64,000 nt of DNA from Ixodes scapularis (taxonomy: Eukaryota; Arthropoda; Arachnida; Ixodida; Ixodidae), in assembly GCF_016920785.2 (NCBI RefSeq), contig NW_024609835.1, forward strand, positions 22,597,108-22,661,107, in the 5' to 3' direction. A program made the position numbers and the translations under genes. Under the pieces are notes generated by a model. It did no database searches. It was not told where the DNA came from and saw nothing but the letters and a program-made list of their open reading frames with translations. This document shows, in pieces, positions 11,771-20,229 of the stretch; position 1 is the first letter of the stretch, and every line of letters begins with the position of its first letter.

Positions 11771-11960
11771 TAAGTTAGAATCCGAATATCCCAGTATATA
11801 TATATGAACGATATTAGAACTACTAAAAAAAGTTTACCTGCAATAAATATTGAGAACTATAAGGGGGTGGTAGTCCAAGCGCGTGCTGAAAAATATCTCC
11901 TCGAAAAACCACCGACCAAAAGAGCGCTTGGTAGAGAAAATGGCAGTTTGATACTTTAGA
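11771..11960 (+). pseudogene. continuation of the L1/Tx1-like LINE relic
   Basis: The frame at about 11860-11945 reads NYKGVVVQARAEKYLLEKPP then TKRALGREN, a conserved linker between endonuclease and reverse transcriptase in L1/Tx1-type elements. Stops occur upstream. The reverse transcriptase that should follow is missing. Confidence 0.55.
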
Positions 11961-12484
11961 CCCATGTTACGGAAAAACAAACAAGACGCGGGATGGCAAG
12001 AAAAAAAAAAAAACGCGTCTTTCGTGTAAGGCTCGTCTAATTATGAGGCGCTTGAGGGATGCAACCTGCTGGGTTAAGTCCTTATTTCGAACCCTTTTTG
12101 TTCGCCTTCCGCCCATTGAAAAGCATACGCGAAGGGCCTTAGAACGCACCTGGTACTGCTGTGCCCAGCGTTTTCCGCAACATAAAGTTCGTCTGCTTTC
12201 CTCGCCGTCTACATGGCAACGAACGCCGAATGAATGGAAGCGCGCACGGTACCGTCGCGTGAAGCCAGCAAGAGCTGACGCCATTTTACGAACGCCGTCT
12301 GCTAGCCAAAGCCGAACTACAGTGGTTTAAAGGGAGTAGTGTAACGATCGAAACCGGAGAAGCGGCACAGCGTCGCGCGGAAGCGTCTGTCGGGTGACTT
12401 ATATGATGTTCTTTTTCCTGTACCTTTGTATTTTATAAGCTGCTGTGAACGCCATGGGGGTGACGTCCTTAGGCATGTCAAGAA
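11961..12484. other. stretch between LINE relic fragments, nothing recognised
   Basis: It contains a TTTAAAGGGA MITE-like end near 12325 but no assignable coding sequence. The missing reverse transcriptase would be expected here and is absent. Confidence 0.4.
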
Positions 12485-12715
12485 ATGCACGTTCCGCCGA
12501 CAGTAAAAACCTTTTTCTTTAAACTCCATACTGATACTCTTCCTGCTAAGACATGGCTAAAAAAACACGGTGCTAAAAGATAAAGGGATCTTTGTTTCTT
12601 GGGGAGTTCATTGCTCTCTGTGCCAAAAACCGGAAGCGATTGAGCACGTCTTTCTAGAGTGTTGGGACGGCCTGCTCCTATCACCACGGACGGTATTGGG
12701 TTCTTGAACACAGAA
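12485..12715 (+). pseudogene. LINE C-terminal zinc-binding region relic
   Basis: Two frames joined by a shift near 12585 give FFFKLHTDTLPAKTWLKKHG and GIFVSWGVHCSLCQKPEAIE followed by HVFLECW. The spacing C-x2-C...H-x4-C and the W-rich lead match the zf-RVT region after the reverse transcriptase of L1/Tx1-type elements. It is on the same strand as, and probably the tail of, the relic beginning at 10440. Confidence 0.55.
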
Positions 12716-12759
12716 GTTCAGACTGACGTAATGATTCCTTTAGATACAGTCATGCTCAT

Positions 12760-13025
12760 TGGTCACTTGTGAAGATCACGACGAAGGTCACGACCTTCGC
12801 GAGGCCTTCACGAGTGACCTCTTGGGAGTCACAGGGGTAATGAGTGACGTCCAGAGGGTCACGAGTGACGTCACGAGGGAGGAGGTAAGGACGGGGAGCG
12901 AGGAAGGAGGTGGAGGAAGGGAGGAGAATGAGAGGAGGAAGAGGGAGGAGGAGCGGAGAGAGATGGCTAGGGGAGGAGGATATGAGGAAGGGAGGAGGAG
13001 AGGGGACGGTGGAGGAGGAGGGGCA
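12760..13025. repeat. GTCACGA and GA-rich low-complexity tract
   Basis: GTCACGA/GAGTGACGTC repeats (12770-12880) are followed by a purine-only GGAGGAAGAGG tract. Proline/serine-rich minus-strand frames here are compositional. Confidence 0.6.
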
Positions 13026-13173
13026 TACCCTCCTCTCCGTGCCATCCCCTCCTCCTCCTCAAGAGCTGCGCTCGAATTCGGCATTACAAGGAATCGTAAA
13101 CGTCTTTTTTTTACAGCGATAGCTGTAAACGACGTCCGTTGTTGATGTTGTAGTTGTTGGGGTTGGCATTGTA

Positions 13174-13491
13174 CAGGGTGAAACAAGGAGACGGCAGGCT
13201 CTTTAAATCGACCGCAAAATTCGGTTCCTTAACCTATCGCGCTACGACTTTGTGCAGCGTTGCCCACAGATGGTGCTTTTTTTTTTTTTTTTTTTTGTAA
13301 AATTTGCAAAGAGCGAACTTACCTGAGGAAAAAGTAAAAAAAGAAAAAGGCTTAGCTCCTATGGAAACGCAGTGACGCCACCGGTCTTCAAACGACACGG
13401 CGCCGTTTCGCACGGGAGACAAGAGATGGTGCAAGCGGTCGCGACGCCAACTGCCGCCAACGAACGAGCAGACGACGCCGAGAGCCGGCGT
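13174..13491. mobile_element. left arm of a palindromic (foldback) TA-flanked element
   Basis: The outer end CAGGGTGAAACAAGG is preceded by TA (13172-13173). The 318-bp arm is the inverted counterpart of 18271-18575 at an estimated 85-90 percent identity by eye, including a shared T/A homopolymer and a GAAACGGCGCCGT block. The arm stops exactly where the LINE starts. Confidence 0.75.
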
Positions 13492-13600
13492 ATTTAGCAG
13501 ACAAGGAACTGCAGTTCCTTGTTGTTACCGCGCCTGTTTTTGCTTCTGTGACTTGCGCCGCCTGGGGAACGCGCGCCGCTTTTGAGTCGAAAAGATTGGT

Positions 13601-14186
13601 ACCGACATGTCACAAGCAAGTCGCTTACGTCAAATTTTCATCCAGGTGCTCGTCATTGCCTGGACGATCCACACAAAGCCCTATCAACGAGCCGATAATC
13701 TGCCACTACCCATCGGAGCCTCGGCGTCACTTCAGCTGCCGTACGCCCGCCTGATCCTTCCGCCGCTGGATACGTCCAGATTCGACGGCACAGCCTGGCA
13801 ACCACAGCTTGCGCCAGATAACCACAAGCTACAAAAGCCGCTGCCCGGCACTTCCAGCGAGGGGCCCGGTACCGACATGTCACAAGCAAGTCGCTTACGT
13901 CAAATTTTCATCCAGGTGCTCGTCATTGCCTGGACGATCCACACAAAGCCCTATCAACGAGCCGATAATCTGCCACTACCCATCGGAGCCTCGGCGTCAC
14001 TTCAGCTGCCGTACGCCCGCCTGATCCTTCCGCCGCTGGATACGTCCAGATTCGACGGCACAGCCTGGCAACCACAGCTTGCGCCAGATAACCACAAGCT
14101 ACAAAAGCCGCTGCCCGGCACTTCCAGCGAGGGGCCCGGTACCGACATGTCACAAGCAAGTCGCTTACGTCAAATTTTCATCCAGG
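13601..14186 (+). repeat. in-frame 270-bp tandem repeats at the LINE 5' end
   Basis: Unit 1 (13601-13870) and unit 2 (13871-14140) look identical. Unit 3 stops after about 46 bp (14141-14186). Each begins ACCGACATGTCACAAGCAAG, so each supplies an ATG (13607, 13877, 14147). The 270-bp period is a multiple of three, so the frame stays open across all units at 90 residues per unit. The layout recalls the promoter monomers of some mammalian L1 elements. Confidence 0.9.
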
Positions 14187-15097
14187 TTGGTCTTTTTTAC
14201 AAACCTGTTGACCATCACAGTGTTAGACGTTACTTGTCGGTGCCGAGCCCCTTTGCTTTTGTCTTTGTGCTTTGTCATTTAGAAGCGTACAGTGTCTACG
14301 TGACTTGTGTATTGTGCTACGCAGCATTTATAGTAATAAGGATAATGCTGCTACTTTCTGGCAATGTAGAAATGAACCCTGGCCCGTTCACTCAAGAGCA
14401 AACTAAGAGAATACTAGAAGTCTTGGAGCTACTACCGGGTATACACAAAAACCAAGACGTAATTTTGGCTGAAATGGCGGCAATCAAGCAAACACAGACA
14501 TCGGTCGAAGAAAAACTCACATCTGTGTTTTCAACACTGGAATCGCTCAAAAAAGACGTTACTTCACTGAAATCCCTTGAGACTAAAGTGCAGCAAATAC
14601 AAGTCGCATCCACGGAACTTGCCGAGCAGCTTAACCAGCTGGCAAACAGTCATGATGACCTAGAAAATCGCTATCGAAGAAATAATCTAATCTTTTATGG
14701 TGTTGACGAGGATACAAATGAAACATGGGCAACGTCCGAAACAAAAGTTCTGCAGCTCTGCGAAACTGTGCTAGGCATCAAAATTGACCACTCACATGTG
14801 GAACGCGCTCACCGACTGGGTAGACACAATGCAGAGAGGTCCAGGCCAATCATAGTAAATCTTTCCTCGTTCAAAACAAAACAAACTATACTATCGCAAA
14901 CGCCCAAGCTGAAAAACAGCGGAATATCTATCGGCGAGGACTTTTCTGCTAACGTGCGTCATGAAAGAAGCAAGCTTCTGGGATATGCCAGGACACAAAA
15001 TAGTCAATTTAAACTACGCTACAACAAACTAATTATTGGAAACAAAGTATTTTACTATGACAACAGTGAACAGAGAGTAAAAGAGAAAACAATCTAG
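13607..15097 (+). CDS. LINE ORF1 protein with 2A-like motif, coiled coil and RRM-like domain
   Basis: The open frame is 496 codons if read through the repeats. The ATG at 14147, in the last partial repeat, is the simplest real start and gives 316 residues. From that start: a hydrophobic stretch at about residues 28-70 (FAFVFVLCHLEAYSVYV onward), the 2A-like GNVEMNPGP at about 72-80, a coiled-coil region (IKQTQTSVEEKLTSVFSTL) at about 100-175, then an RRM-like core with RRNNLIFYGV and HRLGRHN..RPIIVNL, as in L1-type ORF1 RNA-binding proteins. If the 2A motif works, the ribosome would release the hydrophobic leader from the RNA-binding part. There are no internal stops. ORF2 starts 45 bp after its stop. 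Confidence 0.8.
   Translation: MSQASRLRQIFIQVLVIAWTIHTKPYQRADNLPLPIGASASLQLPYARLILPPLDTSRFDGTAWQPQLAPDNHKLQKPLPGTSSEGPGTDMSQASRLRQIFIQVLVIAWTIHTKPYQRADNLPLPIGASASLQLPYARLILPPLDTSRFDGTAWQPQLAPDNHKLQKPLPGTSSEGPGTDMSQASRLRQIFIQVGLFYKPVDHHSVRRYLSVPSPFAFVFVLCHLEAYSVYVTCVLCYAAFIVIRIMLLLSGNVEMNPGPFTQEQTKRILEVLELLPGIHKNQDVILAEMAAIKQTQTSVEEKLTSVFSTLESLKKDVTSLKSLETKVQQIQVASTELAEQLNQLANSHDDLENRYRRNNLIFYGVDEDTNETWATSETKVLQLCETVLGIKIDHSHVERAHRLGRHNAERSRPIIVNLSSFKTKQTILSQTPKLKNSGISIGEDFSANVRHERSKLLGYARTQNSQFKLRYNKLIIGNKVFYYDNSEQRVKEKTI
14342..14386 (+). other. 2A-like ribosome-skipping motif
   Basis: The frame reads IMLLLSGNVEMNPGP. The 2A consensus is D-V/I-E-x-N-P-G-P; here N replaces the first D. The predicted break is between Gly (14381-14383) and Pro (14384-14386). 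2A-like motifs near the ORF1 N-terminus are known in several CR1-type LINEs. Activity with N at this position is unproven. Confidence 0.7.
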
Positions 15098-15142
15098 CAA
15101 CCAGTACAAATTCCACAGGCTGCCCTCAAAAAGACCATAACT

Positions 15143-16099
15143 GTGAATGAACTTGATGTACTTCTCGTGAATTGTCGTAGTGTAAAAAATAAAATTGATG
15201 ACTTGGCAGAGCTTGTTAATCTGACAAGGCCCAGTATCGTAATGGGTACAGAGTCCTGGCTTGATGACTCAATCAAAAGTGCAGAAGTTTTTCCACCTGA
15301 TTATACTGCTTATCGACGAGACAGGAATGGGCATGGTGGAGGAGTATTCCTGCTGACTCATAACAGTCTGCAAAGCACTGCCATTGACTTTTCGCAATTT
15401 TCATTTGAGTCCGTTTGGTGTAAGGTGTCGCTTCAAAATGGCCACTTCCTCACAATCGGCTCCTTCTACAGACCGCCTGCGTCTGGCGACGATTCCATTC
15501 TTTCTTTAACAAATGCTCTTTCAACAATTTCTTACGACTACCTTGTACTGGGAGGCGACTTTAACTATCCTGATGTTAACTGGGTTGATGGCTTACCAAT
15601 CAGTACAAACTTATCCACACCTTACAAGACATTTATTGAATTTGTTTTAAGCTTTTCTCTATACCAACACGTTAAATTTCCTACACGCTTAGACCACAGG
15701 AGGGACAGCACGCTAGACCTAATCTTTAGCAATGAGCGTTCTGTTATCTCTTCTATTTCCGTTGTTCCCGGTATCAGTGATCACGAGGCGGTAGCTGGGA
15801 AAATAAAATGCGCAAAAGAAAAAACCGTACAAGAAACGCAAAGGAAAATTTATTTTTACGATCAAGGGAACTATTCCGCTTTAGCTGACAAACTTTTTGA
15901 TTATTTCCAAGAATTCAAAGAATTCAGCTACCACTCTGATGTGGAAACGCTATGGGGTATGTTCAAAAATAAATTAAAAGCTTTAATTGAAATCCATATT
16001 CCTTCAAAAGTTATAACCGGAAGGAAACGCAAAGACAAGCCTTGGATAAATAAAGAACTACGAACGATCATTAAGAAAAAAAAAACGTGTGTATTCTAG
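15143..16099 (+). CDS. LINE ORF2, endonuclease part
   Basis: The first ATG is at 15143 and the frame has 318 codons. It shows the exonuclease-endonuclease-phosphatase fold used to nick target DNA: VNCRSVKNK (15), TESWLDDS with the catalytic Glu (about 36-43), RDRNGHGGGVFL, GSFYRPP, LGGDFNYPDVNW, RDSTLDLIFSN, and GISDHEAV with the catalytic Asp-His. All expected catalytic residues are present. The frame ends at 16097-16099 because of a one-base change in the 10-A run at 16076-16085; the reverse transcriptase continues in the frame beginning at 16089. The run could be a real mutation or a sequencing error. Confidence 0.85.
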   Translation: MNELDVLLVNCRSVKNKIDDLAELVNLTRPSIVMGTESWLDDSIKSAEVFPPDYTAYRRDRNGHGGGVFLLTHNSLQSTAIDFSQFSFESVWCKVSLQNGHFLTIGSFYRPPASGDDSILSLTNALSTISYDYLVLGGDFNYPDVNWVDGLPISTNLSTPYKTFIEFVLSFSLYQHVKFPTRLDHRRDSTLDLIFSNERSVISSISVVPGISDHEAVAGKIKCAKEKTVQETQRKIYFYDQGNYSALADKLFDYFQEFKEFSYHSDVETLWGMFKNKLKALIEIHIPSKVITGRKRKDKPWINKELRTIIKKKKTCVF

Positions 16100-17477
16100 A
16101 TATAGACAAAATGGAAAACAGAGCCTCCTGGTCCGTCTAAAGGAACTAACAGCGTTTTATAAAAGCAAAGCGGCACACTACAAGAAACAGTTTCTAGCAT
16201 CTCTTGATGAAAAGTTCAAACGAAATCCAAAGGAACTTTGGAGGTACGTAAAAAGTTCGAACAAAGATGAGCCAGGAATTCCAACTATCAAAGACTCGGG
16301 ACGGATGATAGATAATGAGGCTGAAAAAGCAAGCCTTTTTAATAGCTATTTTGAATCTGTATTCTCGTCTCCTATAATGAATAACCCTTCTCTCATTTTT
16401 GAGTCTTTAGAGGACAGCATGTTGGATATTGAACTTTGTCAAGATGGAATTCTTAATTTACTAAACAACATTGACTCTCACAAGGCCACTGGGCCTGACG
16501 GTATACCAGGCCGCATATTAAAAGAGTGTTCCGGTATTTTGTCTAGTTTTTTATTTGTATTATTTGATAACTCATTATCAAGTGGTAAATTACCAAGTGA
16601 ATGGAAAACAGCTCACGTTGTTCCTGCCCACAAAAGCGGTAAAAAGAATAGGGTAGAAAACTATAGACCAATCTCACTTCTTTGCGTGTGCTCGAAAGTT
16701 TTAGAACATATAATCTACAGCCACCTGATAAAACATCTCGACAGAAACAACTTTTTTATTCCTTATCAACATGGCTTCCGAAGTGGTTTATCGTGCGATA
16801 CCCAGCTGATCGACTTTTATCACGACATTTCTTCTTTTTTTGATAAAGGCGTGCAAGTAGACTGCGTTTTCTTAGATTTTCAAAAAGCCTTTGACAAGGT
16901 CCCCCATAAATTGATTCTATACAAATTAAAATTTTTGAATATCCCTGAAAATATTATTAACTGGCTTACTGATTATCTTACAAATAGAAGACAGGCTGTT
17001 TTAGTTAACGGGAAAATGTCGCCGTATTTAGAGGTAACATCAGGGGTCCCCCAGGGATCAGTGCTAGGTCCGCTTTTATTTCTAATATATATAAATGACA
17101 TTTCTACAGACATTACGTCAAGCATTCGTCTGTATGCGGACGATTGCGTCTTATACCGCAAAATAAAGACATATCCAGACTGTTTAGAGCTACAGGAAGA
17201 TATTGATCGCCTTACAAGATGGTGCGAAATATGGAAAATGAATTTAAATATTCCCAAATGCAATCACATAACATTTACCAGAAAACGACAACCTGTTTCT
17301 TTTAGCTATCTAATTGATGGCGCCCCACTACAAAAGGTGGACAAAGTAAAATATTTAGGCGTTCAGTTTTCGGAAAACCTATCGTGGAGCGCGCATGTAG
17401 ACTACATGACGGTCAAAGCTAACCGTGTGCTAAATTTCTTGAGGAGGAATTTTCACGATTGTCCTCTCCCAATTTAA
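16089..17477 (+). CDS. LINE ORF2, reverse transcriptase part
   Basis: The frame continues from the endonuclease after the shift. Reverse transcriptase blocks appear in order: HKATGPDGIPGRILK, NYRPISLLCVCSKVLEHII, YQHGFRSGLSCDTQ, motif A VFLDFQKAFDKVPHKL, motif B SGVPQGSVLGPLLFLIYIND, motif C LYADDCVLY (YADD catalytic box), and YLGVQFSENLSW. The enzyme would copy the element RNA from the nicked target. The frame stops at 17475-17477 after HDCPLPI because of a second shift in the CTCTCCC stretch near 17465, and resumes at 17459-17947. Confidence 0.85.
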   Translation: MYSRYRQNGKQSLLVRLKELTAFYKSKAAHYKKQFLASLDEKFKRNPKELWRYVKSSNKDEPGIPTIKDSGRMIDNEAEKASLFNSYFESVFSSPIMNNPSLIFESLEDSMLDIELCQDGILNLLNNIDSHKATGPDGIPGRILKECSGILSSFLFVLFDNSLSSGKLPSEWKTAHVVPAHKSGKKNRVENYRPISLLCVCSKVLEHIIYSHLIKHLDRNNFFIPYQHGFRSGLSCDTQLIDFYHDISSFFDKGVQVDCVFLDFQKAFDKVPHKLILYKLKFLNIPENIINWLTDYLTNRRQAVLVNGKMSPYLEVTSGVPQGSVLGPLLFLIYINDISTDITSSIRLYADDCVLYRKIKTYPDCLELQEDIDRLTRWCEIWKMNLNIPKCNHITFTRKRQPVSFSYLIDGAPLQKVDKVKYLGVQFSENLSWSAHVDYMTVKANRVLNFLRRNFHDCPLPI

Positions 17478-17947
17478 AAAATACCCTTTTTCTTTCTAAT
17501 GTCAGGCCTATTTTAGAATACGCTTGCGTGCTTTGGGACCCTAAAGAACGCTATCTAGAACAGAAAATAGAACAAATCCAGAGCAAAGCTGCTAGGTTCA
17601 TTACAAAAAATTGCAATTTCAAACAAAGTGTTACTGCCCTAAAATGTCAATTAGACTGGGAACCTCTGAACTCTAGAAGACGCCGCCTCCGTTTAAAATT
17701 TTTACATAGAATCTATCATGATCAAACAGGACTGGATAAAACTAAATTCATTGAACTGCCACACTTCGTGTCACGTAGATTAGATCATTCCAAAAAAATT
17801 AGAGAATTTTCAGCTAGGACTAATATATTCAAATTCTCATTTTTCCCCAATACCGTTAAACAATGGAACGAATTGCCAGAGGAAACTATTTCAATTCCAT
17901 CGTCTGATAATTTTTTTGATAAACTGTCACGTAATAGCTGGGAGTAA
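17459..17947 (+). CDS. LINE ORF2, C-terminal region after a frameshift
   Basis: The frame downstream of the second shift encodes SPNLKNTLFLSNVRPILEYA, then CVLWDP and RRLRLKFLHRIYHD, the usual C-terminal part of CR1/Jockey-type ORF2. It ends SRNSWE at 17944. Together the three pieces make one ORF2 of roughly 930 residues with only two small indels. The element is therefore recent, or errors in the sequence mimic damage. Confidence 0.8.
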   Translation: MSSPNLKNTLFLSNVRPILEYACVLWDPKERYLEQKIEQIQSKAARFITKNCNFKQSVTALKCQLDWEPLNSRRRRLRLKFLHRIYHDQTGLDKTKFIELPHFVSRRLDHSKKIREFSARTNIFKFSFFPNTVKQWNELPEETISIPSSDNFFDKLSRNSWE

Positions 17948-18179
17948 GGAAAGTGAATTTTCTCTTTGAGAATGTGCATTCAGAACGCTCGGTCTGTAAC
18001 ACTGTGCTATCTGTCTTCATATCTTTATTCGTACGGAAAATTACACTGTTGGCTAAAGTTTTATACCATTGTGGATCCATTTGTTCAGGTGTTATAATTT
18101 TGCAACACAATTGTTGTTGCTTTTCCTGTTTTTCCTGTGTGTTTCTGCATGTCAGAACTGTAATTCTTGTGCAAATGTA

Positions 18180-18270
18180 TCCTCACCCCCCCCCCCCCCC
18201 TGCAATAATGCCTCTTGGCGCTGCGGGGTAACATGTAATAAATAAATAATAAATAAATAAATAAATAAAG
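18180..18270 (+). repeat. LINE 3' end: C-run, hairpin-like segment and (AATA)n tail
   Basis: A 15-C run is followed by TGCAATAATGCCTCTTGGCG, GGGGTAACATGTAAT and repeated AATAAAT. The LINE at 38128-39565 ends with the same order (CCCCCC, TATGTAATACCC, GGGGTAATATG, AATAAAT), pointing to a shared 3' end recognised by the reverse transcriptase. Confidence 0.7.
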
Positions 18271-18575
18271 ACGCTGGCTCTCGGCGCCGCATGCTCGTTC
18301 GTTGGCGGCGTTCGTTGCGCCATCTCTTGTGTCCCGTGCGAAACGGCGCCGTGTTGTTTGAAGACCGGTGGCGCCGCTGCGTTTCCATAGGAGCTAAGCC
18401 TTTTTCTTTCTTTACTTTTTCCTCAGGTAAGATCGCTCTTTGCATATTTTACAAAAAAAAAAAAAAAAAAAAGCACCATGTGTGGGCAACGCTGCACAAA
18501 GTCGTAGCGTGATAGGTTAAGAAACCAAATTTTGCGGTCGATTTAAAGGGCCTGCCGTCTTCTTGTTTCACCCTG
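18271..18575. mobile_element. right arm of the palindromic (foldback) TA-flanked element
   Basis: Inverted counterpart of 13174-13491, beginning ACGCTGGCTCTCGGC at the LINE boundary and ending TTGTTTCACCCTG, followed by TA (18576-18577). With the LINE removed, the two inner ends meet as ..GCCGGCGT|ACGCTGGC.., a near-perfect centre of symmetry. Confidence 0.75.
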
Positions 18576-18639
18576 TAGTTAGGGTAGTAGGGCGTTCGTC
18601 GTAGATGCTGCATGGTCCTTGGAAAATATCACCCGCCGC

Positions 18640-18712
18640 CCTCGGAAATCTAAGCTGGGTTCGCTGCGTGGGAAGCGGAGGCGTTACCACAAAGCTACGC
18701 CACAGCTTTTTT
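18640..18712 (-). repeat. tRNA-like relic (SINE-type or pseudo-tRNA)
   Basis: Read on the minus strand, GTGGCGTAGCTTTGTGGTAA resembles a pol III A box and D arm. It is followed by an anticodon-arm-like CCGCTTCCCACGCAG and a decayed B box. Acceptor and T stems do not pair properly, so it is not a functional tRNA. A T-run follows on the plus side. Confidence 0.35.
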
Positions 18713-19040
18713 TTTTTATTGCCACATTAAAAATGTGTGCAACACAATCACAAGCAACAGAAAAAAAATGTAAAGAGAAAAAGCACCCTTAATGAAGAAG
18801 TCTAGAGCTGGTGATTAGTTTAGAAGTCTTTTAAGGTCTTCAGTTCCTCGAAGAAAGGTAACCACTCAGGGGGAGGAATCCTAGTTTTGTAAACAGCTGT
18901 TAACTCGTATACAGTTTACGCGAAATATGTTCGTACAGGTCTAACATTGACATCAGCGTGTCTTACAACCATTACACAATTTTCCGGATGCTGTGGAGAG
19001 TCGGAGATGAGTAGTGAGTGCCATTGGTGAATTTCCATGA

Positions 19041-19301
19041 TCGGCTCCGAAAAGAATACCCCCAAGATGTTGCGTGAGGGGCTGCCTTACATGTTCTGCG
19101 TCCGAAAAAATTGGCATTGTGCGGCAGAGTCTGCACAAGTTTCCGAAAGATGAATGGGATGGGGACCAATGGATGGCTGCAATTCCTATTGAACATTTAC
19201 GGGCACCTCGGAAAGCGGACGCTACCCGATTTACATGCTCCTTGCATTTTGTGGAAAGTGATTTCATTAAGTTCGCAGGTGTCAAAAAGGAAATCCCATA
19301 A
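19041..19301 (+). pseudogene. THAP zinc-finger domain exon or fragment
   Basis: One frame encodes a near-complete C2CH THAP DNA-binding domain: PRCCVRGCLTCSASEKIG, then LHKFPKDEWDGDQWMAAIP, then RFTCSLHFVESDFIKF. The paired Cys, the C-x2-H and the trailing F..DF fit the family. The frame ends at 19299-19301. There is no in-frame ATG; the nearest ATG (19037) is in another frame and separated by a C-run. It could be an exon with an upstream start, or a decayed P-element/THAP-derived copy. Confidence 0.6.
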
Positions 19302-19402
19302 CATTTAGTTCAGCGACGTTTCGTCCACAACATTTGTTTTTTAAGGGATAATTGTAAGAAACAGAAATGTAAGTATTGCAAATTGACTTAAAAAAAACGG
19401 AC

Positions 19403-19470
19403 ACTAGGGATTGAAGCTGGTCCCGCCGCGTGTCAAGCGGACATCGTTCCACTGAGCTACTGGGGAAACT
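19403..19470 (-). repeat. tRNA-Val-like relic
   Basis: The minus strand reads CCCCAGTAGCTCAGTGG (A box), then CCGC-TTGACAC-GCGG, an anticodon arm with GAC in the anticodon position, then CTTCAATCCC resembling a B box. The acceptor stem does not close, so this is a tRNA-derived repeat or pseudogene. Confidence 0.45.
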
Positions 19471-20054
19471 CTTTGATTAGTAATAACGCAGCTGGATCGC
19501 TAGGATTGGACATTTGAGAAAAGGTACATGGAAGTGACGTAATGCAAAGGAGGAGCGTATCCTAGCAACACTCACGTGGCGGCTCTGCCCACTTTGACGC
19601 CGCTACGTCATCGCAAACTTGACACCCGTCACCCGTTTCAGCGACGTCCGGAGCCAACCACCGACGAGCGGAAGTAGCTACGCATTCCCTGAGGCGTCCC
19701 TACGCGCGGGATACGGGGTAGGATTTACTACGACGCGGGGAGCAGTTCCTGCGTTTAGCGAAGGAACGGCAACCAATCCTGTGCGTCGCTGGCCGTCGCA
19801 TCTGTTCTAGTACAGGTAAAAGTATTGAAAAACAATCAAAACCTTTTGGGCGTTGTTAAAACAAACCGCTTTTTTGTACCCTTTTGCAATACATTTAAGA
19901 ATTAATTGGAGAGAAAGTTGTTCCAATATTATGCGGGATGTGCGCTACGCGCCTTCGTCAAACCAAAATGTCGAACCACGAGGAGCCGGGTGTGGCGGGG
20001 GCAGCGGAGGGGTCGGCGGAACCAACGGGGAGCGCGCGAGTGACGGCTGCTTTA

Positions 20055-20229
20055 AGGGCCACCCACACTAGCGAGAAAACGCGCGTGGCACGCCGATCGC
20101 GGCAAGTAACAAAATGTCGCCGAAGCACAGTCAGCGCCACGTGCGCGTGCAGAGACACGCCCTTTATCTTGCCGCTTAACCGATTTATCGGCGCGCCGGG
20201 CGCGTTTTCTCGCTAGTGTGGGTGGCCCT
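20055..20229. mobile_element. 175-bp Harbinger-like MITE with perfect 30-bp inverted ends
   Basis: The outer 30 bases, beginning AGGGCCACCCACACTAGCGA, are exactly repeated in inverted orientation at the right end. The element is flanked by TTA on both sides (20052-20054 and 20230-20232), the 3-bp TWA duplication of PIF/Harbinger elements. The interior is GC-rich with GCGCGC-type segments and no protein. Perfect ends suggest a recent insertion. Confidence 0.85.

Larger units (their letters stand above)
13492..18270 (+). mobile_element. near full-length CR1/L2-like non-LTR retrotransposon with 2A motif
   Basis: This 4.8-kb LINE runs from a 5' region with tandem repeats through ORF1, an endonuclease/reverse transcriptase ORF2 and a C-rich 3' untranslated region ending in an (AATA)n tail. 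ORF2 carries two frameshifts: one at a 10-A run (16076-16085) and one near 17465. It sits between the two arms of a foldback element. A 22-bp perfect palindrome centred on CTGCAG lies at 13501-13522, near its 5' end. Clade placement comes from motifs and 3' tail type only. Confidence 0.8.

Noticed and set aside
12788..13186. 132-codon minus-strand Pro/Ser-rich frame
   Set aside because: Purine-only low-complexity tract on the other strand produces it.
19619..19810. 63-codon frame as the second Harbinger protein (Myb-like)
   Set aside because: No SANT/Myb or MADF residues are recognisable. The accessory gene expected in many Harbinger elements was not found.
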